Shown here: piece by piece, positions 26,154-34,923 of the stretch
Numbering within the stretch: position 1 is the stretch's first letter
Layout of the letters: every line of letters starts with the position of its first letter
Assembly: GCF_014640255.1 (NCBI RefSeq)
Contig: NZ_BMGP01000002.1
Span: 719,958 to 783,957 of the forward strand
Length of the DNA: 64,000 nucleotides
Direction of reading: 5' to 3'
Origin: Subtercola lobariae
Lineage (GTDB): Bacteria > Actinomycetota > Actinomycetes > Actinomycetales > Microbacteriaceae
Made by a program: the position numbers and the translations under genes
The notes under the pieces: generated by a model
Told to the model about the DNA's origin: nothing
Database searches by the model: none
What the model saw: the letters and a program-made list of their open reading frames with translations, nothing else

Positions 26154-26305
26154 CCCATTGGGCCGCCGTGAGGATCACCTCGACGACCACGCACCTAACT
26201 CGCCGACCGCGTGCGCGCTACCGAGTTCACCGCCCAGCTTGTTCGGCCTCCACGCGAACTGGGCAGCCCACGTACGGCCCGGCCTTCGCCCGGCGTGAAC
26301 ATCAC

Positions 26306-27199
26306 CTAGGGCGTGTCTGACAATTGCTTGGTCCAGGTGATGACGGCGTCGAGGCTGATGGCGGCGCGGTAGGTGATTGCGTGTTTGTCGTAGCGGGTCG
26401 CGAGTCCTCTCCATTGCTTCAGATCGCAGAACCGGCGCTCGATGACGTTCCTGCCGCGGTAGCTTTCTTTGTCCAAGCCGACGGGTCTTCCGCCTTGTGA
26501 TCCTCGCCGTTTGCGGTGGCCTTTCTGGTCATCGGGTTCAGGGATCACAGCGGTAATGCCGCGGCCCCGCAGATGGGCGCGGATCCTCTGGATGAGTACG
26601 CTTTGTCAGCGCGACCAGCGTCCGGCCTCGTCCGTGGCCGTCCGGATGTCCTGCCGACCCGGAGCTGCTGCATCAAGGGCACAAACATCGGCGAATCGCC
26701 AGCCTGACCAGGAGTGAGCAGACTCACCAACGGTCGCCCGTTGCCATCGACGAGCTGGTGAATCTTCGTAGACAACCCGCCGCGCGAGCGGCCGACAGCG
26801 TGATCAGGCGGCTCGAGACCCAGATTCGTGTAATTCGATGAATCCCCCTGTGAGCCGTGTGACGTTCGTTGCGTGCTGATGCGCACGAGCGATCGTGGAA
26901 TCCACTGACAGTGACCAATCGATCAACCCAGCGGCGTCAGCGACCTCGGTCAGCTTCGCGAGAACCAGGTCCCACGTCCCCTCAGACGCCATCCGGTAAT
27001 GCCACGTCCACACCGTCTGCCACGGCCCGAACACCACAGGCAAATCACGCCATGCGATACCGCACCGATACCGATACACGATCCCCTCGACCATCAGCCG
27101 GGCATCAGCAAACGGCCGCCCCTTACGCCCCGTTGGACGTGGCAACATCTCCTCGATCAACGACCACTGAGCATCCGAGAGCACCTGAAAACGCGACAT
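26306..27199 (-). pseudogene. IS5-family transposase, two compensating frameshifts
   Basis: The N-terminal part (MSRFQVLSDAQWSLIEEMLP to SVDSTIARAHQHATN) is in one frame. The middle (PPDHAVGRSRGGLSTKIHQL to RPDAGRADKAYSS) is in another, and the C-terminal part (IRAHLRGRGITAVIPEPDDQ to RGLATRYDKHA) returns to the first. The changes lie near 26850, in a G run, and near 26580. The shift is +1 then -1, so it does not look like the single programmed -1 shift of some IS elements. Probably inactive, unless these are sequence errors. Confidence 0.75.
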
Positions 27200-27249
27200 C
27201 TCAACAGCATCCCAGCCAAACACCCAACCATTTGTCAGACACGCCCTAG
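26306..27249. mobile_element. IS5-family insertion sequence
   Basis: About 936 bp bounded by inverted repeats reading GGCGTGTCTGACAA from 26310 and its complement ending at 27245. CTAG flanks both ends (26306-26309 and 27246-27249), consistent with a 4-bp target duplication, though CTAG is palindromic and could belong to the repeat. It carries a transposase on the minus strand. Confidence 0.85.
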
Positions 27250-27560
27250 TCGCCTCGAACCGTCGCCGAATAGTGCGTCGCGGAATTCTAGGCGGAGCCA
27301 TTGTCTTATTGACATGGATGCGGCGCAGGCGTTCGGGTTGCTTTTGGATGGCTATCTTGAACCGGTCATATGATCCGCAGGTATCGATGACAGACGCTTC
27401 GCGATGGATTCATACGGCTTGGCCGACTTTGTGTCGTACAACGCCGAGGCCGCGTCGGAGTAAAACGCCGTCCACGGCCGAACTCCGGCCGCAACCGCCG
27501 CCCACAGCCCTCTCGCTTACGGCACGAATCGCGCACACTGGCTGATGCGAGCACGGTGCG
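27250..27560. other. Intergenic region with no recognised gene
   Basis: 311 bp right of the IS5 element. The frames are low-complexity Arg/Pro shadows and nothing resembles a known domain. Confidence 0.4.
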
Positions 27561-27850
27561 TCAGATCTTGAGTGCGATGTCTCGTCCGTCGATACTGACG
27601 ACGATGCGGGGGTTTTCGGCACCGGTGGCGGTGAGGTAGTTACGGAGGGTCGAGAGCAGCATGTCGTCGTGTTTTTCGAGTTGCGAGATCGCGCCCTGGC
27701 TGACGTGAAGTTCGCGGGCGATGTCGGCCTGGGTACGTTTGCCCGCTTCTCCTACCATCGCCAGGCTCATCGCGTGGACACGGTCAGATCGTCTGCTTGC
27801 GCCTCAAATTCGGCCACGGCATCGGCCACTCCCGGGACCTGTAGCATCCG
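27561..27850 (-). pseudogene. XRE-type HTH protein, frameshifted
   Basis: The C-terminal 69 residues hold a clear Cro/C1 HTH (RTQADIARELHVSQGAISQL) and the end GRDIALKI, typical of small antitoxin-like XRE proteins. The expected preceding helix (GVADAVAEFEAQADDL, 27844 to about 27790) is in a different frame, so an indel near 27775 separates them. No toxin partner is seen. Confidence 0.55.
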
Positions 27851-28086
27851 GTCACCCTGTCGTTGCCGGACATGAATACCTTTTCGTTCATGAGCCCCCC
27901 ACCTCGTTGCCGCGCTCGGTTGAGTCCGCTTCCAACCGGTCAAATTTTGGCTCGAGACTCGGACGCGATACCCAGCAGACCGACGCGAAATGGAATTTCG
28001 CCCAGACGCACACGGGGAATTGGCGGGGTTTCGTTTGGCTTCGGCGAACCGGAAAAACGAAATCCTTGATCAGGCCTAATTTTGAG

Positions 28087-28112
28087 TGGCGGTACCGGTG
28101 GGATTTGAACTC
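28087..28112 (-). other. tRNA 3'-end fragment, possible attachment site
   Basis: On the minus strand the sequence reads as a T-loop (GTTCAAATC), T-stem 3' side, acceptor 3' strand, a G discriminator and encoded CCA. The 5' T-stem and the rest of a tRNA are absent. Such fragments are left where an integrative element has inserted into a tRNA gene. No intact cognate tRNA is in the window. Confidence 0.5.
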
Positions 28113-28215
28113 AAATGAGGCTTTGATGCCCATGGCGCAAGGAAGCAAAAACCCCGGAAATACAAGGAAGTTGGGTCTCATGGAGGCTCACCAGATCACA
28201 TGAATTTCAAGCAAG

Positions 28216-28235
28216 TGTGTCCAAAATGTGTCCAA
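28216..28235. repeat. Direct repeat TGTGTCCAA x2
   Basis: TGTGTCCAA at 28216-28224 and 28227-28235, 11 bp apart, about 100 bp from the tRNA fragment. Short direct repeats like this occur as integrase arm sites next to att cores; here only suggestive. Confidence 0.4.
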
Positions 28236-28355
28236 GCCCCGAGAGTCGGGACCCTGGCACCTGCAGCTTTCATCTGAGCGGAGGCAGAGCGGTCCAAACC
28301 AACGTCGGCTCGCAAGAAGCAATTCGGTCAACCACTTCGCGTCTTGACGCAACGC

Positions 28356-28390
28356 CCGTTATCAGCGCAAATTAACCTCAGACTTTCATA
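28356..28390. repeat. 35-bp repeat, copy A
   Basis: Matches 34866-34900 at 28 of 35 positions in the same orientation (begins CCGTTATCAGC, ends TTTCATA). The pair brackets the alkylsulfatase-to-MarR segment. The rest of 28236-28488 holds nothing recognisable. Confidence 0.55.
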
Positions 28391-28488
28391 CCATTTCAGA
28401 CTGATTTCGAGCGTCAGAGACGCATAGTGAATGTCAGGGGGATCGTCTGAAATTGAGCCGCCAGACCCGGCCCCCCGTCACCGGGTCG

Positions 28489-30411
28489 TTACGGTTGCAC
28501 GATCGGGAACCAGAACGGGAAATCGTCCAGGAGCGAGAAAAGTCCAGTTACGGTAGCGCGGTCTCCGACAATCACAATGTCCTGAGCATCCACGCCTGTT
28601 TCGGAAGCGTCGAATACTGCGCCGGCGAGGGCGATCCGGGTCGACGACACGGTCGCACTCGGTTGGTCGAGGATTTTTCCGGCCGTGTAGACGAGGCACC
28701 CGTTCCGCAGCTCAAGGGCATAGGTGGCTGCGTCATCGTCAGCCGCGTCGGTGATCGACCATTGGATCGATGATGTGGTGTCGGCGGCGCGGGGACCATC
28801 GAGTTTGATGCCCATGAAGTCGAAGACCATCTCCGGTGGCATCGCGGCAAGTACATCGCGAGTGGCCAACTCAATGGCGCCGAGGTCACGGACTCCGCCG
28901 CGAAGTTCTTGTGCCCCCATCAAGTATTCGTTGCGCCAAGTCGGATTCTCGCTCTGGTATCCGAGCTGCTCGAACGTGTCTGCTTGCAATAGGGCCGCGT
29001 CACGGTTCGCCGGGTCGGCGAAGACCAGGTGGGAGAGGATCTCCGCGGCCCACCGGTACTCGCCTTCGGCGAAAGCGGCACGGGCCTTTTCGAGCACGGC
29101 GTCAGCCCCTCCGAGGAGCCCTACATAACGCACGCCAGCTTCCGTTGGTGGCAGGGCGTGCAAGTTGGCGGGATTCGAGTCGTACCAGCCGAGGTAACGC
29201 TGATACACGGCTTTAGCGTTGTGACTGACTGAACCGTAGTAACCACGGTTGTGCCACTCGCCAGCGATACCGACGGGAAGCTCAAGTTGCTCCGCGATCT
29301 CGAGCATGGTCTCGCCTTTGTTCGCTAGGTGCAGCACTTGGTCGTGTAGGTACTTATAGAGGTCGCGTTGGCTTTCGAGGAACGTGACGATATCGTCAGT
29401 GCCCCATCGCGGCCAGTGATGCTGGGCGAAGATCACATCGGTGTCGGCGCCGAACAGCTGCACTGTCTGGTTGAGCGTCTTCCACCAGGTCGCGGCATCC
29501 CTTACCTGCGCGCCCCTCAGCGTGTACAGGTTGTGAAGAGTGTGCGTGGCATCCTCGGCTGCGCACAGCGCCCGTCGCTGGGGGAAGTGGATGAGGAACT
29601 CCGCGGGAGCTTCTGTTCCCGGCGCCATCTGGAAGACCATGTCGACACCGTCGACAGTTCGCGTCTCACCGGTCGCACTCACCAGATCAGTGGGCGCTAG
29701 TAGCGTCGACAGGCCGAGGTTCGACAGAGAATTGGCCAGGCCCGCGTTGATGTGTCCGCGGGGACCTGGGGGAATCATCGGGCCGTACATGTACGTCGCG
29801 CGACGAGACATTGCATTGCCGGCGTACACGTTCTCCGCGACGGCCTCGTGCAGAAACCCCTCTGGGGCGATCACGACCACCCGGCCCGAATCGAGGTCGT
29901 CCTGGCTGAGGATCGCCTTCGCCCCACCGTAGTGATCGGCGTGACTGTGCGTGTAGATCAGCGCCTTCACAGGGCGGTTACCACGATGAGCGCGATACAA
30001 CGCGAGTGCGGCTTCTGCGGTCTCGAAGTACACCAGCGGGTCGATCACGATGATGCCCTCGTCGCCCTCGACAATCGTCACGTTCGACAAGTCAAGGCCG
30101 CGCACCTGATAAATGCCATCAGTCACCTCGAACAGTCCGTGCGGATGATTTACCTGCGCATGCCGCCAGAGACTCGGATGAACAGTGTCGGGTGCGTCGT
30201 CCGTCTCAAGCACGAAGTCATGAGCCGTGACATCGATCACCGGTAAGCCATCGGAACGACGGATTACCGGAATATCGAGCGTCGCGACGAACCCTCGTTG
30301 GGCATCGTCGAAATCACGCCGATCGGTGAACGGCAACCCGTCGCGGGCCTTTGCGTTAGCGGTGCGGGTGTGTTCGGTAGCGGGCTTCGTGGACTCTCGG
30401 GTTTCAGACAT
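28489..30411 (-). CDS. Alkyl sulfatase (SdsA/BDS1-like metallo-beta-lactamase fold)
   Basis: 640 residues. The MBL domain has the metal motif YTHSHADHYGGAKAIL (about residues 170-185), a second site region EDATHTLHNLYTLRGAQVRD and QHHWPRWG. Then come the helical dimerisation domain (about 410-520) and a C-terminal SCP2-like domain. No export signal is visible. The enzyme hydrolyses primary alkyl sulfates such as SDS to alcohol and sulfate. It stands alone on the minus strand, next to the tRNA fragment. A beheaded paralogue lies at 53.2-53.9 kb. Confidence 0.9.
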   Translation of the reverse strand: MSETRESTKPATEHTRTANAKARDGLPFTDRRDFDDAQRGFVATLDIPVIRRSDGLPVIDVTAHDFVLETDDAPDTVHPSLWRHAQVNHPHGLFEVTDGIYQVRGLDLSNVTIVEGDEGIIVIDPLVYFETAEAALALYRAHRGNRPVKALIYTHSHADHYGGAKAILSQDDLDSGRVVVIAPEGFLHEAVAENVYAGNAMSRRATYMYGPMIPPGPRGHINAGLANSLSNLGLSTLLAPTDLVSATGETRTVDGVDMVFQMAPGTEAPAEFLIHFPQRRALCAAEDATHTLHNLYTLRGAQVRDAATWWKTLNQTVQLFGADTDVIFAQHHWPRWGTDDIVTFLESQRDLYKYLHDQVLHLANKGETMLEIAEQLELPVGIAGEWHNRGYYGSVSHNAKAVYQRYLGWYDSNPANLHALPPTEAGVRYVGLLGGADAVLEKARAAFAEGEYRWAAEILSHLVFADPANRDAALLQADTFEQLGYQSENPTWRNEYLMGAQELRGGVRDLGAIELATRDVLAAMPPEMVFDFMGIKLDGPRAADTTSSIQWSITDAADDDAATYALELRNGCLVYTAGKILDQPSATVSSTRIALAGAVFDASETGVDAQDIVIVGDRATVTGLFSLLDDFPFWFPIVQP

Positions 30412-30991
30412 ATCGACTCGACTCGATCAGTGGCTGGCGAATATAAATCACCATATCGGCCCTACCGCGACCGCGGTATCCCCAGACCTCCAGTCGAAAT
30501 GCAAAGACCATTTGCTCTATCGGGACTCCAGTCCAGCCACGGCAAAAGAATGCCACTTGACGAAATATCCGCTATCAGAACAAATACGCCTCAAGACTAT
30601 GTCCTTATTCCGGACTGTTCGCCATGAATTAGTCAGGCGCTACGGGCCTCCCTCTCTTGTCTCGGCAACAAGCCGCATCGAACGCTCACTAAACTCCGGC
30701 AGATACTTTCTGGGTGCTGGCATAATCGTTACCAACTCGGGTCATCAGACCCACCAGTAGACCTAGAGCGATTCGGAGGCCCCTGCTTCAGGCCATCTGC
30801 GTTCACGTATGATCCCCAGAGCTGGTCGATGCGTCTCGCGGTTGCAGTCGGGGCTTGGGAAGACTCGCGCGTTTTGCTCGACTTTGGGCTATCTTCTCCG
30901 CTCGCGTCGTTATGCGGTTTCGAGGTATCGTTCGCGTTGGCCTTTTGTGGGTCAGATTTGTGTTGCGGTGAGAGCGCTAGCGTATTCGGGG
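30412..30991. other. Intergenic region with no convincing gene
   Basis: 580 bp between the alkylsulfatase and the short DUF7882 gene. Open frames here (e.g. 30729-30995 minus, Ser/Lys/Asp-rich) show no domain or start signal. Confidence 0.4.
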
Positions 30992-31264
30992 TCACGATGA
31001 GGCCATGGAGCTGTCAGCGGATTCGGTGAGCGTCGCGAACCATGCCGGGTTGATGGCTGGCACGCGGGAGCCGTTGAAGCGGAATTGGACCGGAATGGCG
31101 GGGTGAAACCATATTGACGCCCGGCCGCTGCACAGGTCCGCTGGTACCGCCCACGACATCGCGAACGACTCGCTCCGGCGGATATTCTGCAAGATAACGC
31201 TCTGCAAGTGCCTGAGGGTACGGACTAGTTCAATCTCCACGCCATTGTTTGTCAAGGAATCCAT
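30992..31264 (-). CDS. DUF7882-like protein, short form
   Basis: 90 residues, clearly related to the protein at 52123-52545. Both share RTLRHLQ/RALAHLR, (R)RSESF/RRNESF, SGRASIWFHPAIPVQFRF versus SGRVSLWLHPAIGLQFVF, and NPAW/NRAW. The usual opening (MGxLxYG) is absent, so the 5' end may be eroded. This family is common in Microbacteriaceae and has no known function. Confidence 0.6.
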   Translation of the reverse strand: MDSLTNNGVEIELVRTLRHLQSVILQNIRRSESFAMSWAVPADLCSGRASIWFHPAIPVQFRFNGSRVPAINPAWFATLTESADSSMASS

Positions 31265-31765
31265 GGCGCTGGCCTCTAGGATCTCTGTCGACTCGATGCG
31301 TTTTCATCGTGCTGAGGACACCCTCTGGAACGTGCCAGAGGGCGGATGAGACCGACTTCATATCGGCGCGGACGACGTCACAACCGGGGTCAGGAGCAGC
31401 AGAAGTAGTCCAGCCCCGTTCTGGGCACCTGCGACATGAACCGCGAAGAGAATGCCGTGGCATTCTCACTGGTCAGCACCAACCCTCAGTAATCGGTCAC
31501 CGTTTGGCGTACCGTCGCTGACGAAGAAAGGACGCACCCCCGGTGAGAGACGATGTCAAGAAGCGCCCGGACGCGAACTCTGTACCCGATGGGTCGGGGT
31601 GGGATGGCAGTCCATCGACCGATCGCGAGGACACTGCGTCGGGAGGTGGCGCTCTGATCGCGAGTGACCCGCGACCCGAACACACACCGGAACCGGACGA
31701 GATCTACCCGGGCGAGAGCATGGAACCGGACGGCCCAGTCGAGAGCCGCTCAGGCATACACCGAA
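31265..31765. other. Intergenic region with no convincing gene
   Basis: About 500 bp. The only long frames are shadows or hydrophilic sequence without recognisable features; it probably carries the promoter of the gene at 31766. Confidence 0.35.
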
Positions 31766-31987
31766 ATGTTCGAGGTTCGCGTAAGTTGCGGCGGCCACAC
31801 CCCCGAGCACTATCGGGTGGCGACCACCTGGCGGGATGCATCCGACCCCGGATACTTCGCAACCTATCTCAACAGACACCAGGGCTGCAAAACACAATGC
31901 GCAGTTGCAGCCACCCGACTCGCGACCCCCGCCGACGACGGACCATCAGGAACATTCCGAATAGAGACCGACGGCGTCGACTGGTAG
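31766..31987 (+). CDS. Small hypothetical protein
   Basis: 73 residues starting MFEVRVSCGGHTPEHYRVAT, with paired cysteines in GCKTQC and an end TFRIETDGVDW. Composition is that of a folded protein and unlike the shadow frames. An upstream in-frame ATG at 31664 would add an Arg-rich stretch that looks non-coding. Not recognised. Confidence 0.35.
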   Translation: MFEVRVSCGGHTPEHYRVATTWRDASDPGYFATYLNRHQGCKTQCAVAATRLATPADDGPSGTFRIETDGVDW

Positions 31988-32026
31988 AAGCGCTGCAGAA
32001 AACGCCTACGCCCACCTGTTCCGCGA

Positions 32027-32785
32027 CTAGCGCAGGACCGAGCCACCCGCCACGTCGATGATCACCCCACTGATCCATGCCGACTGATCGCTCGCGAGAA
32101 ATACGCAGGCGGCGGCGACGTCTTCGGGTGTGCCGAGTCGACGGATGGGGTGCACATTGATCAGTTGGGTTTGGATGTCTGGGGAGATCATTTTCTGGTT
32201 GCGGTCGGTCATGATGGTTTCCGGTGCGACGCCGTTAATCCGGATACCGCTTGGTCCGGCTTCGGCCGCGAGCCATTTTGTGAGCAGCTCAATGCCTGCT
32301 TTCGCTGCCGCGTAGGCGACGGGCGACTGAGGGGTTGGCCGACGTGCGGCCGCGGATGACATCGTGATGATTGAGCCATGCCCGCGTAATTTCATTCTGG
32401 GTAGCACGGTAGCGATGGTCGCAAATGTCGCGGTGAGGTTGGCATCGATAGCGCCTCGCCATTGCTCGATGGTCATGTCTTCGAGCGGGCCGGGGCGCAT
32501 CAGATTGCCGCCGGCGTTTGCGACGAGGATGTCGATGGGCCCGAGCGTCGACTCGATTTCGCCCACCATTCGCGCGAGGTCATCCGGTGATGTGACGTCG
32601 CCCAAGACGACCGTCCCGTGTGCTCCGATGGCTTCTATTTGGTCTCGGACGGCATTTGCGGCGTCCGCATCTCTGCCGTGCACGGCGACCGCTGCGCCGG
32701 TCTCGGCTAGGGCCAGTGCGATTGCACCACCGATGCCGCGCGAGCTTCCCGTGACCCACGCGACCTGACCATCCAGTTGACTCAT
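32027..32785 (-). CDS. SDR family oxidoreductase
   Basis: 252 residues. TGSSRGIGGAIA cofactor motif, VANAGGN, catalytic Ser in TMSSAAARRP and YAAAK. Close to 3-oxoacyl-ACP-reductase-type SDRs. Its ATG overlaps the stop of the membrane gene upstream (32782-32785), so it is the third gene of a coupled three-gene operon under the divergent MarR. Substrate unknown. Confidence 0.85.
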   Translation of the reverse strand: MSQLDGQVAWVTGSSRGIGGAIALALAETGAAVAVHGRDADAANAVRDQIEAIGAHGTVVLGDVTSPDDLARMVGEIESTLGPIDILVANAGGNLMRPGPLEDMTIEQWRGAIDANLTATFATIATVLPRMKLRGHGSIITMSSAAARRPTPQSPVAYAAAKAGIELLTKWLAAEAGPSGIRINGVAPETIMTDRNQKMISPDIQTQLINVHPIRRLGTPEDVAAACVFLASDQSAWISGVIIDVAGGSVLR

Positions 32786-33231
32786 TGTTCGCCGGCCTTC
32801 GCGCTTTGTGGTGTGCAGACGAATAGGAAGATCGCATACAAAAGTACTGCCACTGCGGTTGACCACTCCATGGCTCGAGCCGCCGAGGGCGCGAGAGTAT
32901 TGGCGAACGCGGATCCCGCAAACCAGGCAAGCAGGACCGCCAGGAACGCGACGGACATGAGCGCGACGAAGCCCGGGTTGCGAATTAGGATCGCTCGGAT
33001 GACCGCGGTCGCGGCGCTTACGATGATTAGCGTGCCGACGATGGCGTGGAGAATGAGCAGAACGGGACCGCTGATGATGACCTCGCCGAAGGCACCGAAG
33101 AGCCCGCGACCTTGGGCGTCCTTTGGAACCTGTCCGTAGAGCGTTGTTCCCAGAACGAACGCGATGAGTAGTCCGACCAACGCGGCGAATGCGTTCGTGC
33201 GCAGTCCGGTGATTCGTTTGGTGAGTTTCAC
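32782..33231 (-). CDS. Four-helix membrane protein
   Basis: 149 residues with helices at about 12-32, 50-72, 80-102 and 115-135, and a short conserved-looking LYGQVPKDAQGRGLFGAFGE loop. GTG start at 33231 with GGGAAGGGA upstream; it overlaps the stop of the preceding membrane gene. Family not identified. Likely a complex partner of the 234-residue protein. Confidence 0.65.
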   Translation of the reverse strand: MKLTKRITGLRTNAFAALVGLLIAFVLGTTLYGQVPKDAQGRGLFGAFGEVIISGPVLLILHAIVGTLIIVSAATAVIRAILIRNPGFVALMSVAFLAVLLAWFAGSAFANTLAPSAARAMEWSTAVAVLLYAIFLFVCTPQSAKAGEQ

Positions 33232-33932
33232 TTCGCGTCCCTTCCCGCAACGTCGTGTCGGCTGCGCGGTAGAAGAAATCCGATCGACAAGAGCCATGCC
33301 AAGCCGAGGAATCGGCCGATTGGCAGCAGGAACGCCAACGGTGGAGCCACAAGCGCGAAGAACGAGAGTTCGCTGAGTCCGGCCAGCACAAGGCCAACCC
33401 ACGCCAACCATCTGGGCGCTAGCCCCAAGACCAATGTCGGTACGGCGATCCCAGCCACCAGCAGCCCAAGACCGCCAACAAACCCAACGCCTCCAAGCGC
33501 ATAGACGATGTAGTCGAGGGTGTGAAGTAATGCGGGCGACTGACCCTCAACGGGCTGACCAAGCGCCCAGGTCAGAAGCCCGGATATCGAAAGCAGGACC
33601 GATGCTGCGATCCCGCCGAAGAAGGCGATCGTCGGCCCGGGAACGCGAACGCCGAGCCGCAGGAGCCGCGCATAGGTGGTCGCAGCGTAAATCCCCAGCG
33701 GAACCGAGGCCGCGAACACCAGAAAACCGGTTGCGGTAACGGCGTCGCGGTGACCCACGAGATATGCGCCAACGGCGTCTGTGGAACCCAGCGGCGAGGG
33801 GAAAAAGGTTCCCGCGGCGAACAACGACGGTACGACCACGGAGGCGATGGTCAGCGCGAGGCTGACGATTCCGAGTACACCCGGATTCGGCCCATCTGGT
33901 CGGTGTCGGTGAGGAATTCCTATTTCCGTCAT
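33228..33932 (-). CDS. Six-helix membrane protein, DUF4386-like
   Basis: 234 residues, six predicted helices, with motifs VGHRDAVTATGFLVFAASVP and LHTLDYIVYALGGVGFVGG reminiscent of DUF4386 proteins. First gene of the operon with the 149-residue membrane protein and the SDR. Divergent from a MarR gene across a palindrome. Confidence 0.6.
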   Translation of the reverse strand: MTEIGIPHRHRPDGPNPGVLGIVSLALTIASVVVPSLFAAGTFFPSPLGSTDAVGAYLVGHRDAVTATGFLVFAASVPLGIYAATTYARLLRLGVRVPGPTIAFFGGIAASVLLSISGLLTWALGQPVEGQSPALLHTLDYIVYALGGVGFVGGLGLLVAGIAVPTLVLGLAPRWLAWVGLVLAGLSELSFFALVAPPLAFLLPIGRFLGLAWLLSIGFLLPRSRHDVAGRDAK

Positions 33933-33941
33933 ATCAGAAAG

Positions 33942-33958
33942 GATTCACTATATGAATC
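33942..33958. promoter_or_regulatory. MarR operator palindrome
   Basis: GATTCA, spacer CTATA, TGAATC: perfect 6-bp arms 9 bp upstream of the membrane-protein start, in the 53-bp divergent region with the MarR gene. Confidence 0.6.
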
Positions 33959-33985
33959 GTTAAGTCAATGCTCTATTGTTGACCT

Positions 33986-34453
33986 ATGCCCACTGCGAGA
34001 CGCCCCGCGAGAATCGGGTTCCTCCTCACCCAGCTGGGGTCATTTGCCGCGGAAAACTTCGCCTCAAAGACCCGAGATCTCGGCATTACCCCACCGGAAG
34101 CCGGTGTGATGCGAATTCTCGGACGACACGCTGGCATGAACCAGCGCGAACTCGCGGAGAAACTGGGCGTCGCCCAAAGCCGGGTCGTTGCGCTCGTGGA
34201 CTCTCTTGAATCCGCCGGCCTGATCATCCGTAAGCGAAGCGCGATCGACCGTCGCAGCCAAGTCTTGCAGCTCACCGATTCCGGGCACGATCTGCTCACG
34301 AAATTGAGGGGCGCCGCGGAGACGCAAGAGGCGGACCTCGCTGAGGGATTAAGCGCTGATGACCGCGACCACCTATACGAACTGCTCCTCAAGTTGAGCG
34401 ACGCGAGAGGGCTCGATCGAGACGTCCACCCTGGCTACCGTGCGGACGAGTAG
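33986..34453 (+). CDS. MarR family transcriptional regulator
   Basis: 155 residues with a winged HTH: GITPPEAGVMRILGRHAGMN, QRELAEKLGVAQSRVVALVD, SLESAGLIIRKRSAIDRRSQ. Divergent from the membrane-membrane-SDR operon with a palindrome between, so it is the probable repressor of that operon and itself. Confidence 0.85.
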   Translation: MPTARRPARIGFLLTQLGSFAAENFASKTRDLGITPPEAGVMRILGRHAGMNQRELAEKLGVAQSRVVALVDSLESAGLIIRKRSAIDRRSQVLQLTDSGHDLLTKLRGAAETQEADLAEGLSADDRDHLYELLLKLSDARGLDRDVHPGYRADE

Positions 34454-34492
34454 AACATATCGCCGAACATCCATATTGTTGACGACAGCGCG

Positions 34493-34597
34493 CTACAGGC
34501 TATCCGACAATGGCTGGTAGATAACAAACTGATCGTGACCATGATCATCCTGATCGTCGTCGGTGTGGTCGCGTTCGGGCAAGGTATTGAAGCGTTC
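34493..34597 (+). pseudogene. GAP/Sap family membrane protein, 3' remnant
   Basis: 35 codons read IRQWLVDNKLIVTMIILIVV then VAFGQGIEAF, the typical last helix of GAP (sulfolipid-addressing) proteins. Nothing upstream continues the protein, and downstream the frame becomes unrelated. The remaining sequence to 34923 holds repeat copy B and nothing else recognised. Confidence 0.4.
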
Positions 34598-34865
34598 TGG
34601 CCCGATCGTCATGACTGCTCCCCGGGCGGTGGTTCAGATTTACAACCCGCAAGACATGACTGTGCTCAGCCAAGCACTTGGGTCAGCCCGAGGGGTGGCA
34701 CAGGCGGTCGCGACGATGTGTCCTATCCGTTCGAATTCGCTACCGCAGATTACGAATTCCGGCCCGCTTTGTCAGGCACGGGTTGGGTCTGCCCAGAGTT
34801 CGGTTGGCACTCGCGGGAGACACCTCCGACCTTCGGTCAAGTGCGAAATGCAGTTGACGTATGGT

Positions 34866-34900
34866 CCGTTATCAGCTCAAGTACATCTCAAATTTTCATA
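34866..34900. repeat. 35-bp repeat, copy B
   Basis: 28 of 35 identical to 28356-28390, same orientation, 6.5 kb away. Could be ends of a lost element or of the segment between them. Confidence 0.55.
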
Positions 34901-34923
34901 CACTATTTTGTGCACAAGTCATT

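Noticed and set aside
26540..26890. Programmed -1 frameshifting in the IS5 transposase
   Set aside because: The first change is +1 and the second -1, with no classical slippery heptamer in the right phase; decay or sequence error fits better.
28087..28170. Complete tRNA gene on the minus strand
   Set aside because: The 5' T-stem does not pair and no matching acceptor strand occurs upstream; only the 3' end is present.
27888..28181. 97-residue minus-strand frame over the tRNA fragment
   Set aside because: Covers the tRNA-like end and repeats; no start signal and mixed composition.
30729..30995. 88-residue Ser/Lys/Asp-rich minus-strand frame
   Set aside because: Low complexity, no ribosome site, no recognisable fold.
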